Below, piece by piece: positions 17,520 through 26,856 of a stretch of DNA of 64,000 nt. Made by a program: the position numbers and the translations under genes. Within the stretch, counting starts at the first letter, position 1. The number at the start of each line of letters is the position of its first letter. The notes under the pieces were generated by a model. The model was not told the DNA's origin. It worked only from the letters and a program-made list of their open reading frames with translations, and did no database searches. Origin of the DNA: Comamonadaceae bacterium 2PF (lineage in GTDB: Bacteria; Pseudomonadota; Gammaproteobacteria; Burkholderiales; Burkholderiaceae_C); NCBI GenBank assembly GCA_005502875.1, contig SCMV01000006.1, forward strand, positions 48,857 to 112,856, in the 5' to 3' direction.

Positions 17520-18467
17520 TCAGAAGTCGTTCGGGCGGAACTCCAGCAGCATGGGCGGCACCTTGCCGCGCTCGTCGAGCGGGAGCACCTCGGTGCGGTC
17601 GATCGCGCGCAACACCGCCGCGTCCCAGGCCACCACCCCCGACGATGACACCAGCTTGACCGACATGATCCGCCCATCGGGTGCACAACGCACCTCGACC
17701 TTGGCCACCGGGTTGCCAGGGATCAACTGCTCGGTGAAGACGATGTTGGGCTTGATGCGCGCCTTGATGCGCCCGGCGTAGGCCGCGCTCGGGCCTGCGC
17801 TGGTGGCCGAGGGCACACCAGCGCCGCCGGTGCCCCCGAGCTCGTTCATCATCCTGGCGATGTTGGCCTGGCGCTGAGCCTCGCGGTCGGCAGCGGCCTT
17901 GGCTTCGCGGGCCTGGCGCTCCTTTTCGGCTTTGGCTTTTTCCGCCTGCTCGGCCTTCGCGGCCTTGTCTTTGGCCAGCTTCTCGGCTTTGTCGTCCTTG
18001 ACCGGCTCGGGCTTTTTCACCGGCTTGGGCGGGGTCGTGTCGAAGGTTTCCTTGGGCTGCTTGCGCGGCTTGTCTTCCTTCTTGGGCGTGCGCTCGGTGA
18101 CGATGTCCGGCTTTTTCACCGGTTCGGGCTCGGCGCGCTCCACCGGCTTGGGCGGCGGCGGTGGGGCCACGGGCTCAGGCTCGACCGCTTTCGGAGGCGG
18201 CGGGGCCACGCTTGGCGGCGCCCCTCGGGGGATCTCAGACCACAGCTCTGCCTCGACCGCCGGCTCGTCCTGAGTCAGCTTCCAGCTCACGGAGAAAGCC
18301 AGGCCCAGGGCCAGCAGGGCGTGCGCAGCCACGGCCATCCCGAAGCCGGGTCGCCAGCCATCGGCGTCACGCGGGCGCCAGCCCCGGCCGCCTTTGATGA
18401 ACATGGGGCCCAGCTCGTCGCCCGGCAAGGCGCCAGCCGCCGTGTGCGTGCCGAATCCAGACGCCAC
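17520..18467 (-). CDS. tolA: Cell envelope integrity protein TolA
   Basis: A 315-residue inner-membrane protein spanning the periplasm. There is one N-terminal hydrophobic helix (MAVAAHALLALGLAFSVSW), then a Pro/Lys-rich segment, a long Ala/Lys/Glu coiled region (AEKAKAEKERQAREAKAAAD) and a C-terminal TonB-like domain (GNPVAKVEVRCAPDGRIMSVKL). TolA links TolQR to Pal during envelope constriction. The start is GTG at 18467, supported by GGAGG eight bases upstream and a 3-base gap to tolR; a downstream ATG at 18404 has no such site. tolB and pal do not follow; the next gene is convergent. Confidence 0.93.
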   Translation of the reverse strand: MASGFGTHTAAGALPGDELGPMFIKGGRGWRPRDADGWRPGFGMAVAAHALLALGLAFSVSWKLTQDEPAVEAELWSEIPRGAPPSVAPPPPKAVEPEPVAPPPPPKPVERAEPEPVKKPDIVTERTPKKEDKPRKQPKETFDTTPPKPVKKPEPVKDDKAEKLAKDKAAKAEQAEKAKAEKERQAREAKAAADREAQRQANIARMMNELGGTGGAGVPSATSAGPSAAYAGRIKARIKPNIVFTEQLIPGNPVAKVEVRCAPDGRIMSVKLVSSSGVVAWDAAVLRAIDRTEVLPLDERGKVPPMLLEFRPNDF

Positions 18468-18470
18468 CGA

Positions 18471-18914
18471 TCAACCTCCGTTGGTGCGCACGGACAAGCC
18501 CACGCGCTGAACACCGGCGCGCTGCAACAGGTCCATCACCTGCACGACCGAGTCGTAGCGGATGTCCTTGCGGGCGCTGATGATGACGGGCGCGGCCGTG
18601 GGGCCACCGTCTGCCTGGTCCTGGATGTCCTTGACCTGGGCGGCCATGGCGTGCACCGACACCTCGGACCAACCACCCCGGTTGACGCGGATGCGCACCT
18701 GCTCATCGGTGTCGAGCACGACTTCGACGACCTTCTCGGGCGCCTGCTTGGCCTTGCCCATGCTGGGCAGGTCAACCACGCCTGAAGGCAACAGCGGCGC
18801 GCTCACCATGAAAATGATCAACAGCACCAGCATCACGTCGATGAAGGGCACCATGTTGATCTCGTTGCGGGTGCGGCGCCGGCGCCCTCCCCCGCGTGCG
18901 TTGAGTTCGGCCAT
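18471..18914 (-). CDS. tolR: TolR/ExbD family protein TolR
   Basis: A 147-residue protein with a short cytoplasmic N-terminus rich in Arg, one membrane helix containing the functional Asp ([20 protein letters not shown]) and a periplasmic domain ending [10 protein letters not shown]. With TolQ it forms the proton-driven motor energising TolA. It starts 12 bases after tolQ and ends 3 bases before the tolA GTG, so the three are one operon. Confidence 0.95.
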   Translation of the reverse strand: MAELNARGGGRRRRTRNEINMVPFIDVMLVLLIIFMVSAPLLPSGVVDLPSMGKAKQAPEKVVEVVLDTDEQVRIRVNRGGWSEVSVHAMAAQVKDIQDQADGGPTAAPVIISARKDIRYDSVVQVMDLLQRAGVQRVGLSVRTNGG

Positions 18915-18926
18915 GGGTGAGCCTCC

Positions 18927-19664
18927 TCAGCGTGCCTGATGGGCGCCCAGGGCACCCGGCACGGTGGGCTGGCCGGCCGGCGCGGCAGCCAGCGGGGCCG
19001 CGTTGCGCGCCAGGATGTTGGAGAACTCTTCCATGAAGGACTCCATCTGGATGGCGATGCGGTCGATGTCGCGGGCGAAGCGGTTGTAGGCCAGCACCGC
19101 CGGGATGGCGGCGAACAGGCCGATGGCCGTGGCCACCAGGGCCTCGGCGATGCCGGGCGCCACGGTGGCCAGCGTCACCTGCTGCATGTTCGACAGGCCG
19201 GTGAAGGCGTGCATGATCCCCCAAACGGTGCCGAACAGGCCGATGTAGGGCGAGACCGAGCCCACCGAGCCCAGGAAGTCGAGCCGGGACTCGATGACGT
19301 CCATCTCGCGCTGGTAGCTGGCGCGCATGGCGCGGCGGGCGCCGTCGAGCAGGCTGGGCACGTCGGTGACGCGGCGCTCGCGCTGCTTCATGAACTCGCG
19401 CATGCCGGCGGCGAAGATGCGCTCTTGCGGCGAGGCCGGACCGCCTTCGCGGCTGGCGTCCTGGAACAGCTCCTGCAGGGTGCGGCCGGCCCAGAAGGCC
19501 TGGTCAAAGCTGTCGTTGTCCTGGCGGATGCGCTTGAGGCCAATGACCTTGCCGAAGATCACGCTCCAGCTGGCCAGCGACACGCCCAGCAAGATGGCCA
19601 TCACGAGCTGCACGACCACGCTGGCTTCGAGCACCAGGTGGAGGATGGACAGGTCTTGGTTCAT
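18927..19664 (-). CDS. tolQ: MotA/TolQ/ExbB proton channel protein TolQ
   Basis: A 245-residue inner-membrane protein with three hydrophobic segments; the second and third carry the family signature ([15 protein letters not shown] and [19 protein letters not shown]). It is the proton-channel subunit of the Tol motor. It begins 15 bases after ybgC ends. The usual order ybgC-tolQ-tolR-tolA is kept. Confidence 0.96.
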   Translation of the reverse strand: MNQDLSILHLVLEASVVVQLVMAILLGVSLASWSVIFGKVIGLKRIRQDNDSFDQAFWAGRTLQELFQDASREGGPASPQERIFAAGMREFMKQRERRVTDVPSLLDGARRAMRASYQREMDVIESRLDFLGSVGSVSPYIGLFGTVWGIMHAFTGLSNMQQVTLATVAPGIAEALVATAIGLFAAIPAVLAYNRFARDIDRIAIQMESFMEEFSNILARNAAPLAAAPAGQPTVPGALGAHQAR

Positions 19665-19679
19665 GGGGTCGGGTCTCCT

Positions 19680-20201
19680 TCAATCTTGCGGGGAGGCTGC
19701 CACGGGCCAGGCCTCGGGCAGGCGGTCCAGGATGCGCTGGGGGATGCGGCCGGTTTTCAGGCGCGGCTCGGCGCCGGGCGTGTCACCCGGCACGGTCTGC
19801 ACCCAGCCGATGCGGATGCGACCCTCGTTGAGCAGGGTCTCGCCCCGCCAGACCTGCTGCTCGAAGGCCACCGAGGCCCGGCCGCGTTCGACCAAGGTCA
19901 CGGTGACGGTGAGCACATCGTCCAGGCGGGCGGGCTGCAGGTAGCGCAGCGAGGTTTCCGCCACGACGAACATGCCCTCGCCTTCGCTTCGAAGGCCTTC
20001 CTGGTCAAAGCCCAGGGAGCGCAGCCATTCGGTGCGGGCGCGCTCCATGAACTTCAGGTAGTTGCCGTAGAACACGATGCCGCCGGCGTCGGTGTCTTCC
20101 CAGTAGATGCGCACCGGGTGGCGGTGGTGGCACCTCGCCCCGGGCGGCAGCGCCAAGGCTTGCAGCGCGGTGGCGGTCGAGGAGGGCTCGGGGGCGTTCA
20201 T
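19680..20201 (-). CDS. ybgC: Tol-Pal-associated acyl-CoA thioesterase YbgC
   Basis: A 173-residue hotdog-fold thioesterase. The motif YWEDTDAGGIVFYGNYLKFM contains the catalytic Asp and matches 4-hydroxybenzoyl-CoA thioesterase/YbgC. YbgC hydrolyses short acyl-CoAs and is associated with phospholipid metabolism at the tol locus. I chose the ATG at 20201 (MNAPEPSSTAT); the frame runs 41 codons further upstream into low-complexity sequence overlapping nothing conserved. The N-terminal 25 residues before RIYWED are a longer extension than in E. coli. Confidence 0.93.
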   Translation of the reverse strand: MNAPEPSSTATALQALALPPGARCHHRHPVRIYWEDTDAGGIVFYGNYLKFMERARTEWLRSLGFDQEGLRSEGEGMFVVAETSLRYLQPARLDDVLTVTVTLVERGRASVAFEQQVWRGETLLNEGRIRIGWVQTVPGDTPGAEPRLKTGRIPQRILDRLPEAWPVAASPQD

Positions 20202-20245
20202 GCCCTGGATTATCCCCGCAGATCGGACCACCACCGCCTCAAGGG

Positions 20246-20740
20246 TCAGGCGAGGTCCGGCGGCACCACCGCGTGCAGCACCACCTGCTGCTCGCCATCG
20301 CGCTCTCGCGAGCGCAGCCACCACACCGCCCCCTTGTGCACCGACCAGGGCTGCTCGTGCCCGGTGAGCAGGCGGGCCGCCAACATGCCCAACGTGGGCT
20401 GGTGTCCAACGATGAGCACCGGTTCTCGGGCGTCAGGCCAGCGGGCGGCCACCAACAGGTCGTCGACGCTGGCCAGCGGGTTGAGGGGGTCAACGGTGCG
20501 AAAACGCCGGCCCAGGGCCTCGGCCGTTTGCTGGGTGCGCCGCGCCGGGCTGGCCAGGATGCGGGTGGTGTCCGGCAGGCGCTGGTTGAGCCACTCCGCC
20601 ATGCGCGCGGCCTGGCGCTCGCCCTTGGGCGTGAGCGGGCGAGCCAGGTCACGCGCCAGGTCAAAGGCGACCTCACCGCACGCCGGGCCCTCGTCTTCCA
20701 GCATCACCGCCTGGGCGTGGCGCCACAAGATCAGGTCCAT
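20246..20740 (-). CDS. sixA: Phosphohistidine phosphatase SixA
   Basis: A 164-residue histidine phosphatase of the phosphoglycerate mutase-like superfamily. The catalytic His is His8 in WRHAQA, with LTPKGERQA, ASPARRTQQTAEAL and the second His in IVGHQPTLG. SixA dephosphorylates phosphohistidine proteins such as PtsP-type phosphotransferase components. It lies directly downstream of ppk1 (28 bases), a pairing common in Burkholderiales. Confidence 0.93.
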   Translation of the reverse strand: MDLILWRHAQAVMLEDEGPACGEVAFDLARDLARPLTPKGERQAARMAEWLNQRLPDTTRILASPARRTQQTAEALGRRFRTVDPLNPLASVDDLLVAARWPDAREPVLIVGHQPTLGMLAARLLTGHEQPWSVHKGAVWWLRSRERDGEQQVVLHAVVPPDLA

Positions 20741-20768
20741 CTCGGTGCCTCCGCCTGGGGTTGAGGGG

Positions 20769-22844
20769 TCAGTCCTGCGCCTGGTAGCGGGCCATCAGGG
20801 CGCGCTGGGCACTGTGGCCGCCCGGGCGATGGATGCGCTCGTAGCGCCCGTCCGAGAGCTGCTTCCAGGCATCGACGCCATCGAGCAGGTAGGGCACCAG
20901 GCATTCGTCGATCACGCGCTGGCGCAAGGCCGGGTCGCGCACCGGCCAGGCCACCTCGATGCGCCGCGTCATGTTGCGGTTCATCCAGTCGGCGCTGGAC
21001 AGGTAGAGGGACTCCTCGTAGTCGGCTTCACCCCAGCGGAAGTACAGCACTCGGGTGTGCTCGAGCATGCGCCCCACCACCGAGCGAACGCGGATGCGGT
21101 CGGTCAGCCCAGGCAGGCCGGGCGGCAGGATGCAGGCACCACGGATGATCAGGTCGATGTCGACCCCCGCCTCACCCGCGCTGATCAGGGCCTGGACCAG
21201 GGGCTCGTCGGTCAGCGCATTGCACTTGACGACGATGCGGGCCTTCTGCCCTGCCCTGGCCGCGTCCGCACAGCGCCCGATCAGCCTGACCATGTGGTCC
21301 TGCAGGCTGAAGGGCGACAGCTGCAGCAGGCGCGTCGACTTCATCTGCGTCATGCTCGAGAGCTGCTGGAAGACGCGGTCGACGTCGGCCGTCAGGTCGG
21401 GCTGGCTGGTGAGCACGCCCACGTCGGTGTACAGGCGCGAGGTGCGCGGGTTGTAGTTGCCGGTGGAGATGTGGGCGTAGCGGCGCAGGCGACTGCCCTC
21501 GCGGCGCGTGACCAGCATCATCTTGGCGTGGGTTTTCAGGCCCACGATGCCGTAGACCACCTGGGCGCCCAGGGCCTCGAGGCGCTCGGCCCAGTTGATG
21601 TTGGCCTCTTCGTCGAAGCGGGCCTTGAGCTCCACCACGGCCAGCACTTCCTTGCCGCGGCGCACGGCCTCGAGCAGCAGTTCCATCAGCACCGACTCGC
21701 TGCCGGTGCGGTAGATGGTCTGCTTGATGGCCAGCACGTCCGGGTCTTCCACGGCCTCGCGCAGGAACTGCACCACCGCGTCGAAACTCTGGAAAGGATG
21801 GTGCATCAGGCAGTCGTGCGAGCGCAAGTGCTCGAACAGGCCTTCGCGGGGCAGGTCAGCGGGCCAGCTGGGCTCGTAGGGCTCGAAGCGCAAGTCATCG
21901 GCGTCGGCCTGGTCGATCAGCTGGGTCAGGCGCACCAGGTTGACCGGGCCGTTGACCTGGTAGAGCGCCTGCGGCGACAGGCCGAACTGCTCGAGCAGGA
22001 AGTCGGACAGGTCGGGCGGGCAGGAGCGCACCACCTCCAGGCGCACCGCCTGGCCGAACTGGCGCGTGCTCATCTTCGAGCGCAGGGCCTGGCGCAGGTC
22101 GGTCACGTCGTCTTCGTCGACGTCGATGTCGGAGTCGCGGGTGAGGCGGAACTGCGAGAAAGCCTTGATCTCGCGCCCCGGGAACAGCTCATCGAGGTGG
22201 GCGCGGATGACGCTGGACAGCAGCACGAAGCCCTGGTGGCCCGGCTCCATCAGCGACGCCGGCAGCGCGATGACACGTGGCAGCACGCGCGGGATGCGCA
22301 CGATGGCGATGTCGTTGTCGCCCCCGAAGGCGTCGGTGCCACCCAGGCGCACGATGAAGTTCAGCGTCTTGTTGGCGACCTGCGGGAAGGGGTGCGACGG
22401 GTCGAGCCCGATGGGCACCAGCAGAGGGCGCACCTGGCGGCGGAAGAAATCGGCCACCCACTCACGCTGATCGGCGTGGCGGTCGGCGTGGTTGAGGATG
22501 TGGATGCCGGCTTGCTGCAGCGCGGGCGTGACCACCTCGTTGAAGATCTGGTACTGCTCTTCGACCAGGCGGTGGCACTCGCGCGCCACTTCGTGGATGT
22601 AGGCCGGCGTGATGCCGGTGCCGGGCGTGCGCGAGGCCTCCATCACGTCGGCGTAGCGCACCTCGAAGAACTCGTCGAGGTTGGAAGAGACGATGCAGAT
22701 GTAGCGCAGGCGCTCGATGAGCGGCACGTCTTCGCGCTGAGCCTGGGCCAGCACACGCCGGTTGAACTCCAGGATGGCCTGCTCACGGGGCAGGAGCTTG
22801 ATGCGCGACGGGGAAGGAACCGGACGGAGGACGGTGTTTTTCAT
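20769..22844 (-). CDS. ppk1: Polyphosphate kinase 1
   Basis: A 691-residue kinase that makes polyphosphate from ATP. Domains in order: N-terminal (ILEFNRRVLAQAQ, SSNLDEFFEVRYADVM), head, and two phospholipase D-like C-terminal domains with LKTHAKMMLVTRR (autophosphorylated His), HISTGNYNPRTSRLYTD and RMLEHTRVLYFRW. The ATG at 22844 (MKNTVLRPV) is preceded by no clear ribosome site; a GTG at 22862 lies inside a hairpin. A PHO-box-like sequence and a stem-loop lie just upstream, suggesting phosphate control. sixA follows. Confidence 0.96.
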   Translation of the reverse strand: MKNTVLRPVPSPSRIKLLPREQAILEFNRRVLAQAQREDVPLIERLRYICIVSSNLDEFFEVRYADVMEASRTPGTGITPAYIHEVARECHRLVEEQYQIFNEVVTPALQQAGIHILNHADRHADQREWVADFFRRQVRPLLVPIGLDPSHPFPQVANKTLNFIVRLGGTDAFGGDNDIAIVRIPRVLPRVIALPASLMEPGHQGFVLLSSVIRAHLDELFPGREIKAFSQFRLTRDSDIDVDEDDVTDLRQALRSKMSTRQFGQAVRLEVVRSCPPDLSDFLLEQFGLSPQALYQVNGPVNLVRLTQLIDQADADDLRFEPYEPSWPADLPREGLFEHLRSHDCLMHHPFQSFDAVVQFLREAVEDPDVLAIKQTIYRTGSESVLMELLLEAVRRGKEVLAVVELKARFDEEANINWAERLEALGAQVVYGIVGLKTHAKMMLVTRREGSRLRRYAHISTGNYNPRTSRLYTDVGVLTSQPDLTADVDRVFQQLSSMTQMKSTRLLQLSPFSLQDHMVRLIGRCADAARAGQKARIVVKCNALTDEPLVQALISAGEAGVDIDLIIRGACILPPGLPGLTDRIRVRSVVGRMLEHTRVLYFRWGEADYEESLYLSSADWMNRNMTRRIEVAWPVRDPALRQRVIDECLVPYLLDGVDAWKQLSDGRYERIHRPGGHSAQRALMARYQAQD

Positions 22845-22853
22845 GCACTGATG

Positions 22854-22875
22854 CACCGGCACACAAACGCCGGTG
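22854..22875 (-). promoter_or_regulatory. Stem-loop in the ppk1 leader
   Basis: CACCGGC and GCCGGTG form a perfect 7-bp stem around an 8-base loop, ending about 10 bases before the ppk1 ATG. It would overlap the place where a ribosome site should be, so it could limit ppk1 translation. Seen in sequence; the role is inference. Confidence 0.35.
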
Positions 22876-22908
22876 TCTTCAGTTTAGAGGAGCCTCACCC
22901 TCTTCTTG

Positions 22909-22926
22909 ATGACAGTTCCGTGACGC
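22909..22926 (-). promoter_or_regulatory. Candidate PHO box upstream of ppk1
   Basis: Read on the minus strand: GCGTCAC-GGAA-CTGTCAT. The second heptamer is identical to the PhoB consensus CTGTCAT and the first matches 5 of 7, with the correct 4-base spacer and orientation toward ppk1, whose ATG is 65 bases downstream. ppk1 is PhoB-controlled in several proteobacteria. Confidence 0.45.
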
Positions 22927-23062
22927 GTTCGGCTCATGCCCGAACTTGCGACACACCGAAGCGCAACCAGGGCCTGGCCACGTCAGGGCAGACCCGCAGG
23001 CACGCCGGCGACCCTGGAGGCGATTCCCCCTTGCCGCCCGCGCGCCGTCGGAAAGCGCGACC

Positions 23063-25966
23063 TCAGTGAGCGGCTTCCCAGTTCAGCCCAGCACCCACCT
23101 CGGCCAGCAGAGGCACGCGCAGGGTGGCCACCGAGGCCATCAAGCGCGGCACCTCGGCGCGGGCCCAATCGAGCTCGGCCTCGGGCACCTCCAGCACCAG
23201 TTCGTCGTGCACCTGCATGATGATTTTCGATGCGCGGTTTTCGGCATCGAGCGCGTCCTGCACGGCCACCATGGCCAGCTTGATCAGGTCGGCCGCCGTG
23301 CCCTGCATGGGCGCGTTGATGGCGGCGCGCTCGGCGCCGGCGCGGCTCGGGCCATTGGGGCTGTTGATCTCGGGCAGCCACAGGCGGCGGCCGAACACGG
23401 TCTCGACGTAGCCCTTTTCCTTGGCCTGCGCACGGGTGTCGTCCATGTAGCGCTTCACACCGGCAAAACGGTGGAAGTAGCGCTCGATGTAGGCGTTGGC
23501 CGCGCTTCGCTCGATGCCCAGGTTTTGCGCCAGGCCGAACGCGCTCATGCCGTAGATCAGGCCGAAGTTGATGACCTTGGCATAACGGCGCTGCTCGCTT
23601 GAGACCTCGTCCACCGGCACGCCGAACACCTCGCTGGCCGTGGCCTTGTGCACGTCCAGGCCTTCGGCGAAGGCGCGCAGCAGGTTCTCGTCCTGCGAGA
23701 TGTGGGCCATGATGCGCAGCTCGATCTGCGAATAGTCGGCGCTGACGATGACGTGGCCCGGCGGGGCGATGAAGGTCTCGCGGATGCGGCGGCCTTCGGC
23801 CGTGCGAACCGGGATGTTCTGCAGGTTCGGGTCGTTGCTGGCCAGGCGGCCTGTCACGGCCACGGCCTGCGCGTAGTTGGTGTGCACCCGCCCCGTCTCG
23901 GGGTTGATCATCAAGGGCAGCTTGTCCGTGTAGGTGGACTTGAGCTTGGCAAGGCTGCGGTGCTCCAGGATGCGGGCGGGCAGCGGGTGGTCTTCGGCGA
24001 GCTTTTCCAGCACCTCTTCGTTGGTGGAGGGTGCGCCGGTGGCCGTCTTCTTGACGATGGGCAGGCCCTGCTTGACGAACAGGATCTCGCCGAGTTGCTT
24101 GGGCGAAGCCAGGTTGAAGGGCTGGCCGGCCAGCTCGTAAGCCTCCTGCTCCAGCGCGACGATGCGCTGGGCCAGCTCATGGCTTTGCTGCTGCAGCAAG
24201 GCCTTGTCGATCAGCACGCCGTTGCGCTCGATGCGCTGCAGCACGCGCGAGGTGGGCATCTCGAAGCGCTCGTAGATGTCCTTGAGACCCGGCTCGGCTT
24301 CGAGCTTGGGCCACAGGGCCTGGTGCACGGCCAGCGTCAGGTCGCTGTCTTCGCTGGAGTACAGCGCAGCGCGGTCCAGCGCCACCTGCGCGAACGGGAT
24401 CTGCTGCGCGCCCTTGCCCGCCACGTCTTCGTAGCTCAACCCGCTGCGGCCGGTGTAGCGCAGGGCCAGGTCACCGAGGTTGTGCTTGCGGTGGGCTTCG
24501 AGCACGTAGCTCTCCAGCATCGTGTCGTGGCGGTAACCGCGGACGTGGATGCCGTGGTTGGCCAGCACGTGGGTGTCGTACTTGATGTGCTGACCGAGTT
24601 TGGCCTTGGCTTCGTTCTCGAACCAGGGTTTGAGGCGCGCGAGCACCTCATCGAGGGGCAACTGCTCGGGCGCGTCCGGGCCTTCGTGGCGCAGCGGGAT
24701 GTAGCAGGCCTCGCCCACCTTGTCGCTGAACGACAGGCCCACGATGCGCGCACGCATGGATTCGAGCGAATCGGTTTCGGTGTCGAAGGCCACGAGTTCG
24801 GCGGCTTCGATGCGGGCCAGCCAGCGGTCGAAGTCGGTCCAGCGCAGGATGGTGTCGTAGTGGGTGTCGGGGGCAACAGCCCCAACGCCATCGTCGACTG
24901 ATGCATCAACACCGCCATCAACGTTCACCTCGGCATCACCGCCGAACAGGTCCCCCGTCGCGCGGTCTGCTGCGGGCTTGGCAGCCTTGGTTTTGGCCGA
25001 CTTCGCGGCAGAGGCTGCCGAGGCATTCCCCTGATCCGCCGACGTTGCCTTGCCCAACAGGCGCTCGACCTCCACCTTGGCTGTGCGAAAACCATAGCGG
25101 GTGTAGAAGTCGAGCAGCCCAGGCAGGTCAGGTGCCCTCATGGCCAAGGCATCCAGCACCGGCCACTCGGGCACGTGACCCGTCAGGTCGCAATCGAGCT
25201 TGACGGTGATGAGCTTGCGCCCCATGGGCAGCCAGTCCAGCGCCTTGCGCAGGTTCTCGCCCGCCACGCCTTTGATGCCATCGGCGGCCGCCACGATGCC
25301 GTCGAGTGAGCCGTGCTCGGCCAGCCACTTCACGGCGGTCTTGGGGCCCACTTTCTCGACCCCAGGCACGTTGTCCACGGCGTCGCCGATCAGGGTCAGG
25401 TAGTCGATGATGCGCTCGGGGGGCACGCCAAACTTGGCCTGCACACCGGGCACGTCGAGCACCTCAGGTGGCTTGGCCATGGTGTTGATCAGCGAGACCT
25501 GGTCGTTGACGAGCTGGGCCAGGTCCTTGTCGCCTGTGGAGACCACCACGCGGTGGCCCGACTCGACGGCCACGCGCGCCAGCGTGCCGATGGCGTCGTC
25601 GGCCTCGATGCCGGGCACCTCGAGCACGGGCCAACCCAGCAGCTTGACGACCTCATGGATGGGCTCGATCTGGCTGCGCAGGTCCTCAGGCATGGACGGC
25701 CTGTGCGCCTTGTACTCGGGGTACCACTCGTCGCGGAAGGTGGGGCCCTTGGCGTCGAACACACAGACGGCGTGCTCGGCGGGAATGTGATCGCGGATCC
25801 AGCCCAGCATGTTGACCATGCCGTGCATTGCCCCCGTCGGCGCGTTGCCCGGACCGCGCAGGTCGGGCATGGCGTGGAAGGCGCGATACAGGTAGCTGGA
25901 GCCGTCGATCAGCAACAGCGTGGGTTTGGCCGATTCAGCGGCCGAAATGGAATCCGGGGCACTCAT
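23063..25966 (-). CDS. polA: DNA polymerase I
   Basis: A 967-residue polymerase with all three activities: 5' nuclease (residues about 12-300; LLIDGSSYLYRAF, VSTGDKDLAQLV, TLIGDAVDNVPG), 3'-5' proofreading exonuclease with an intact DxE (AFDTETDSL) and polymerase (DYSQIELRIMAHIS, RRYAKVINFGLIYGMSAFGLA, MQVHDELVLEVP). An Ala/Lys then Asp/Gly-rich linker at about 306-369 separates the nuclease from the exonuclease and is longer than in E. coli PolA. The ATG at 25966 is chosen over a GTG at 25996. It lies 218 bases upstream of ppk1 on the same strand. Confidence 0.97.
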   Translation of the reverse strand: MSAPDSISAAESAKPTLLLIDGSSYLYRAFHAMPDLRGPGNAPTGAMHGMVNMLGWIRDHIPAEHAVCVFDAKGPTFRDEWYPEYKAHRPSMPEDLRSQIEPIHEVVKLLGWPVLEVPGIEADDAIGTLARVAVESGHRVVVSTGDKDLAQLVNDQVSLINTMAKPPEVLDVPGVQAKFGVPPERIIDYLTLIGDAVDNVPGVEKVGPKTAVKWLAEHGSLDGIVAAADGIKGVAGENLRKALDWLPMGRKLITVKLDCDLTGHVPEWPVLDALAMRAPDLPGLLDFYTRYGFRTAKVEVERLLGKATSADQGNASAASAAKSAKTKAAKPAADRATGDLFGGDAEVNVDGGVDASVDDGVGAVAPDTHYDTILRWTDFDRWLARIEAAELVAFDTETDSLESMRARIVGLSFSDKVGEACYIPLRHEGPDAPEQLPLDEVLARLKPWFENEAKAKLGQHIKYDTHVLANHGIHVRGYRHDTMLESYVLEAHRKHNLGDLALRYTGRSGLSYEDVAGKGAQQIPFAQVALDRAALYSSEDSDLTLAVHQALWPKLEAEPGLKDIYERFEMPTSRVLQRIERNGVLIDKALLQQQSHELAQRIVALEQEAYELAGQPFNLASPKQLGEILFVKQGLPIVKKTATGAPSTNEEVLEKLAEDHPLPARILEHRSLAKLKSTYTDKLPLMINPETGRVHTNYAQAVAVTGRLASNDPNLQNIPVRTAEGRRIRETFIAPPGHVIVSADYSQIELRIMAHISQDENLLRAFAEGLDVHKATASEVFGVPVDEVSSEQRRYAKVINFGLIYGMSAFGLAQNLGIERSAANAYIERYFHRFAGVKRYMDDTRAQAKEKGYVETVFGRRLWLPEINSPNGPSRAGAERAAINAPMQGTAADLIKLAMVAVQDALDAENRASKIIMQVHDELVLEVPEAELDWARAEVPRLMASVATLRVPLLAEVGAGLNWEAAH

Positions 25967-26038
25967 GCCCCGGATTGTGCCGCCTGCGACCGACACTTCG
26001 GCACAGGCTCAAGGTGGATTCGACCGAGTCTGGCCGAA

Positions 26039-26653
26039 TCAGAACTCGGCGCTGGCGCCGATGCCGAACAGGTACATGCCTTCGTGGCCGTTGATCACGA
26101 AGTCAGCCGACGACAGCAGCTTGATGTCGCGGTTCAAACGAAAGGCAATGCCTGCGCCAATGTAGGGCGCATTGAGTCGGCGGTCGGCTTGAACCTCGAC
26201 GTTGTTACCGCTCAGCAGTCGCTTTTTCTGGTTGACGAAGGCCCAGCCGACGCGGATCTGGTTGGTGAAGTCCTGGATCAGCTCGACTTCCCAGTTGATG
26301 CCAAGGGTGATCGCGCGGCTGCGGACCGTTTCCTTGGCGGTGCCGCCGGCGTTGATGGTGGCCTGGTTGTTGACACGCTCGGTTTCGCCAAACATGAGCA
26401 GGTTGACTTCAGCCGCCAGGCCAGGCGTCAGGCGCTTGCCGCCGAAAATCTTGCCCGCGAAGGTGTTGTTGCTGCAAGGCGCGGTGCACAGGCCGTTGGT
26501 GACCCCGATACCGGCCGTGCCGCCAGCGTACACACCCAATTGTGGCGAGACGGGTTTGAGCTCCTGCGCCTGGGCAGAAGCACCCACCGTCATCAGCAAC
26601 GCGGCGGCAGTGGAAACAAGGGCGGAGGACAGGCGGGAGGCAGTCGCGTTCAT
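26039..26653 (-). CDS. Outer-membrane beta-barrel protein
   Basis: A 204-residue exported protein with signal peptide (MNATASRLSSALVSTAAALL, then TVGASAQAQE). The remainder alternates polar and hydrophobic residues and ends in AEF (IGASAEF), the terminal aromatic typical of barrel insertion by BAM. The sequence GVYAGGTAGIGVTNG resembles OmpA/OmpW-like small barrels. It has two cysteines (CTAPC) in an early loop. Substrate or role unknown. It is convergent to nothing and divergent from thrB across about 200 bases. Confidence 0.7.
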   Translation of the reverse strand: MNATASRLSSALVSTAAALLMTVGASAQAQELKPVSPQLGVYAGGTAGIGVTNGLCTAPCSNNTFAGKIFGGKRLTPGLAAEVNLLMFGETERVNNQATINAGGTAKETVRSRAITLGINWEVELIQDFTNQIRVGWAFVNQKKRLLSGNNVEVQADRRLNAPYIGAGIAFRLNRDIKLLSSADFVINGHEGMYLFGIGASAEF

Positions 26654-26856
26654 GATGACAGTCGTTTCCTCGGTATCGGTTTGAAGGGCTGAGCCGCCCC
26701 CGCGAACGTCGATGCGGCGGGGATGACAGAATCTGCGTGAGTCTGCCACACGGACTCCTACAATCGCGGGCTTGGGCAGGCTGGAACCCTGAGGGTTTAC
26801 GCCAAAGCCCCCCCGGCTCCAAGGCCCCGTTTCACCGTCGCCAAACCACCCTCCCC

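Noticed and set aside
18939..23069. 1376-residue open frame on the plus strand
   Set aside because: It is antisense to tolQ, ybgC, sixA and ppk1, is rich in His, Gly, Ala and Arg, and has no recognisable domain; long antisense frames are expected in GC-rich DNA.
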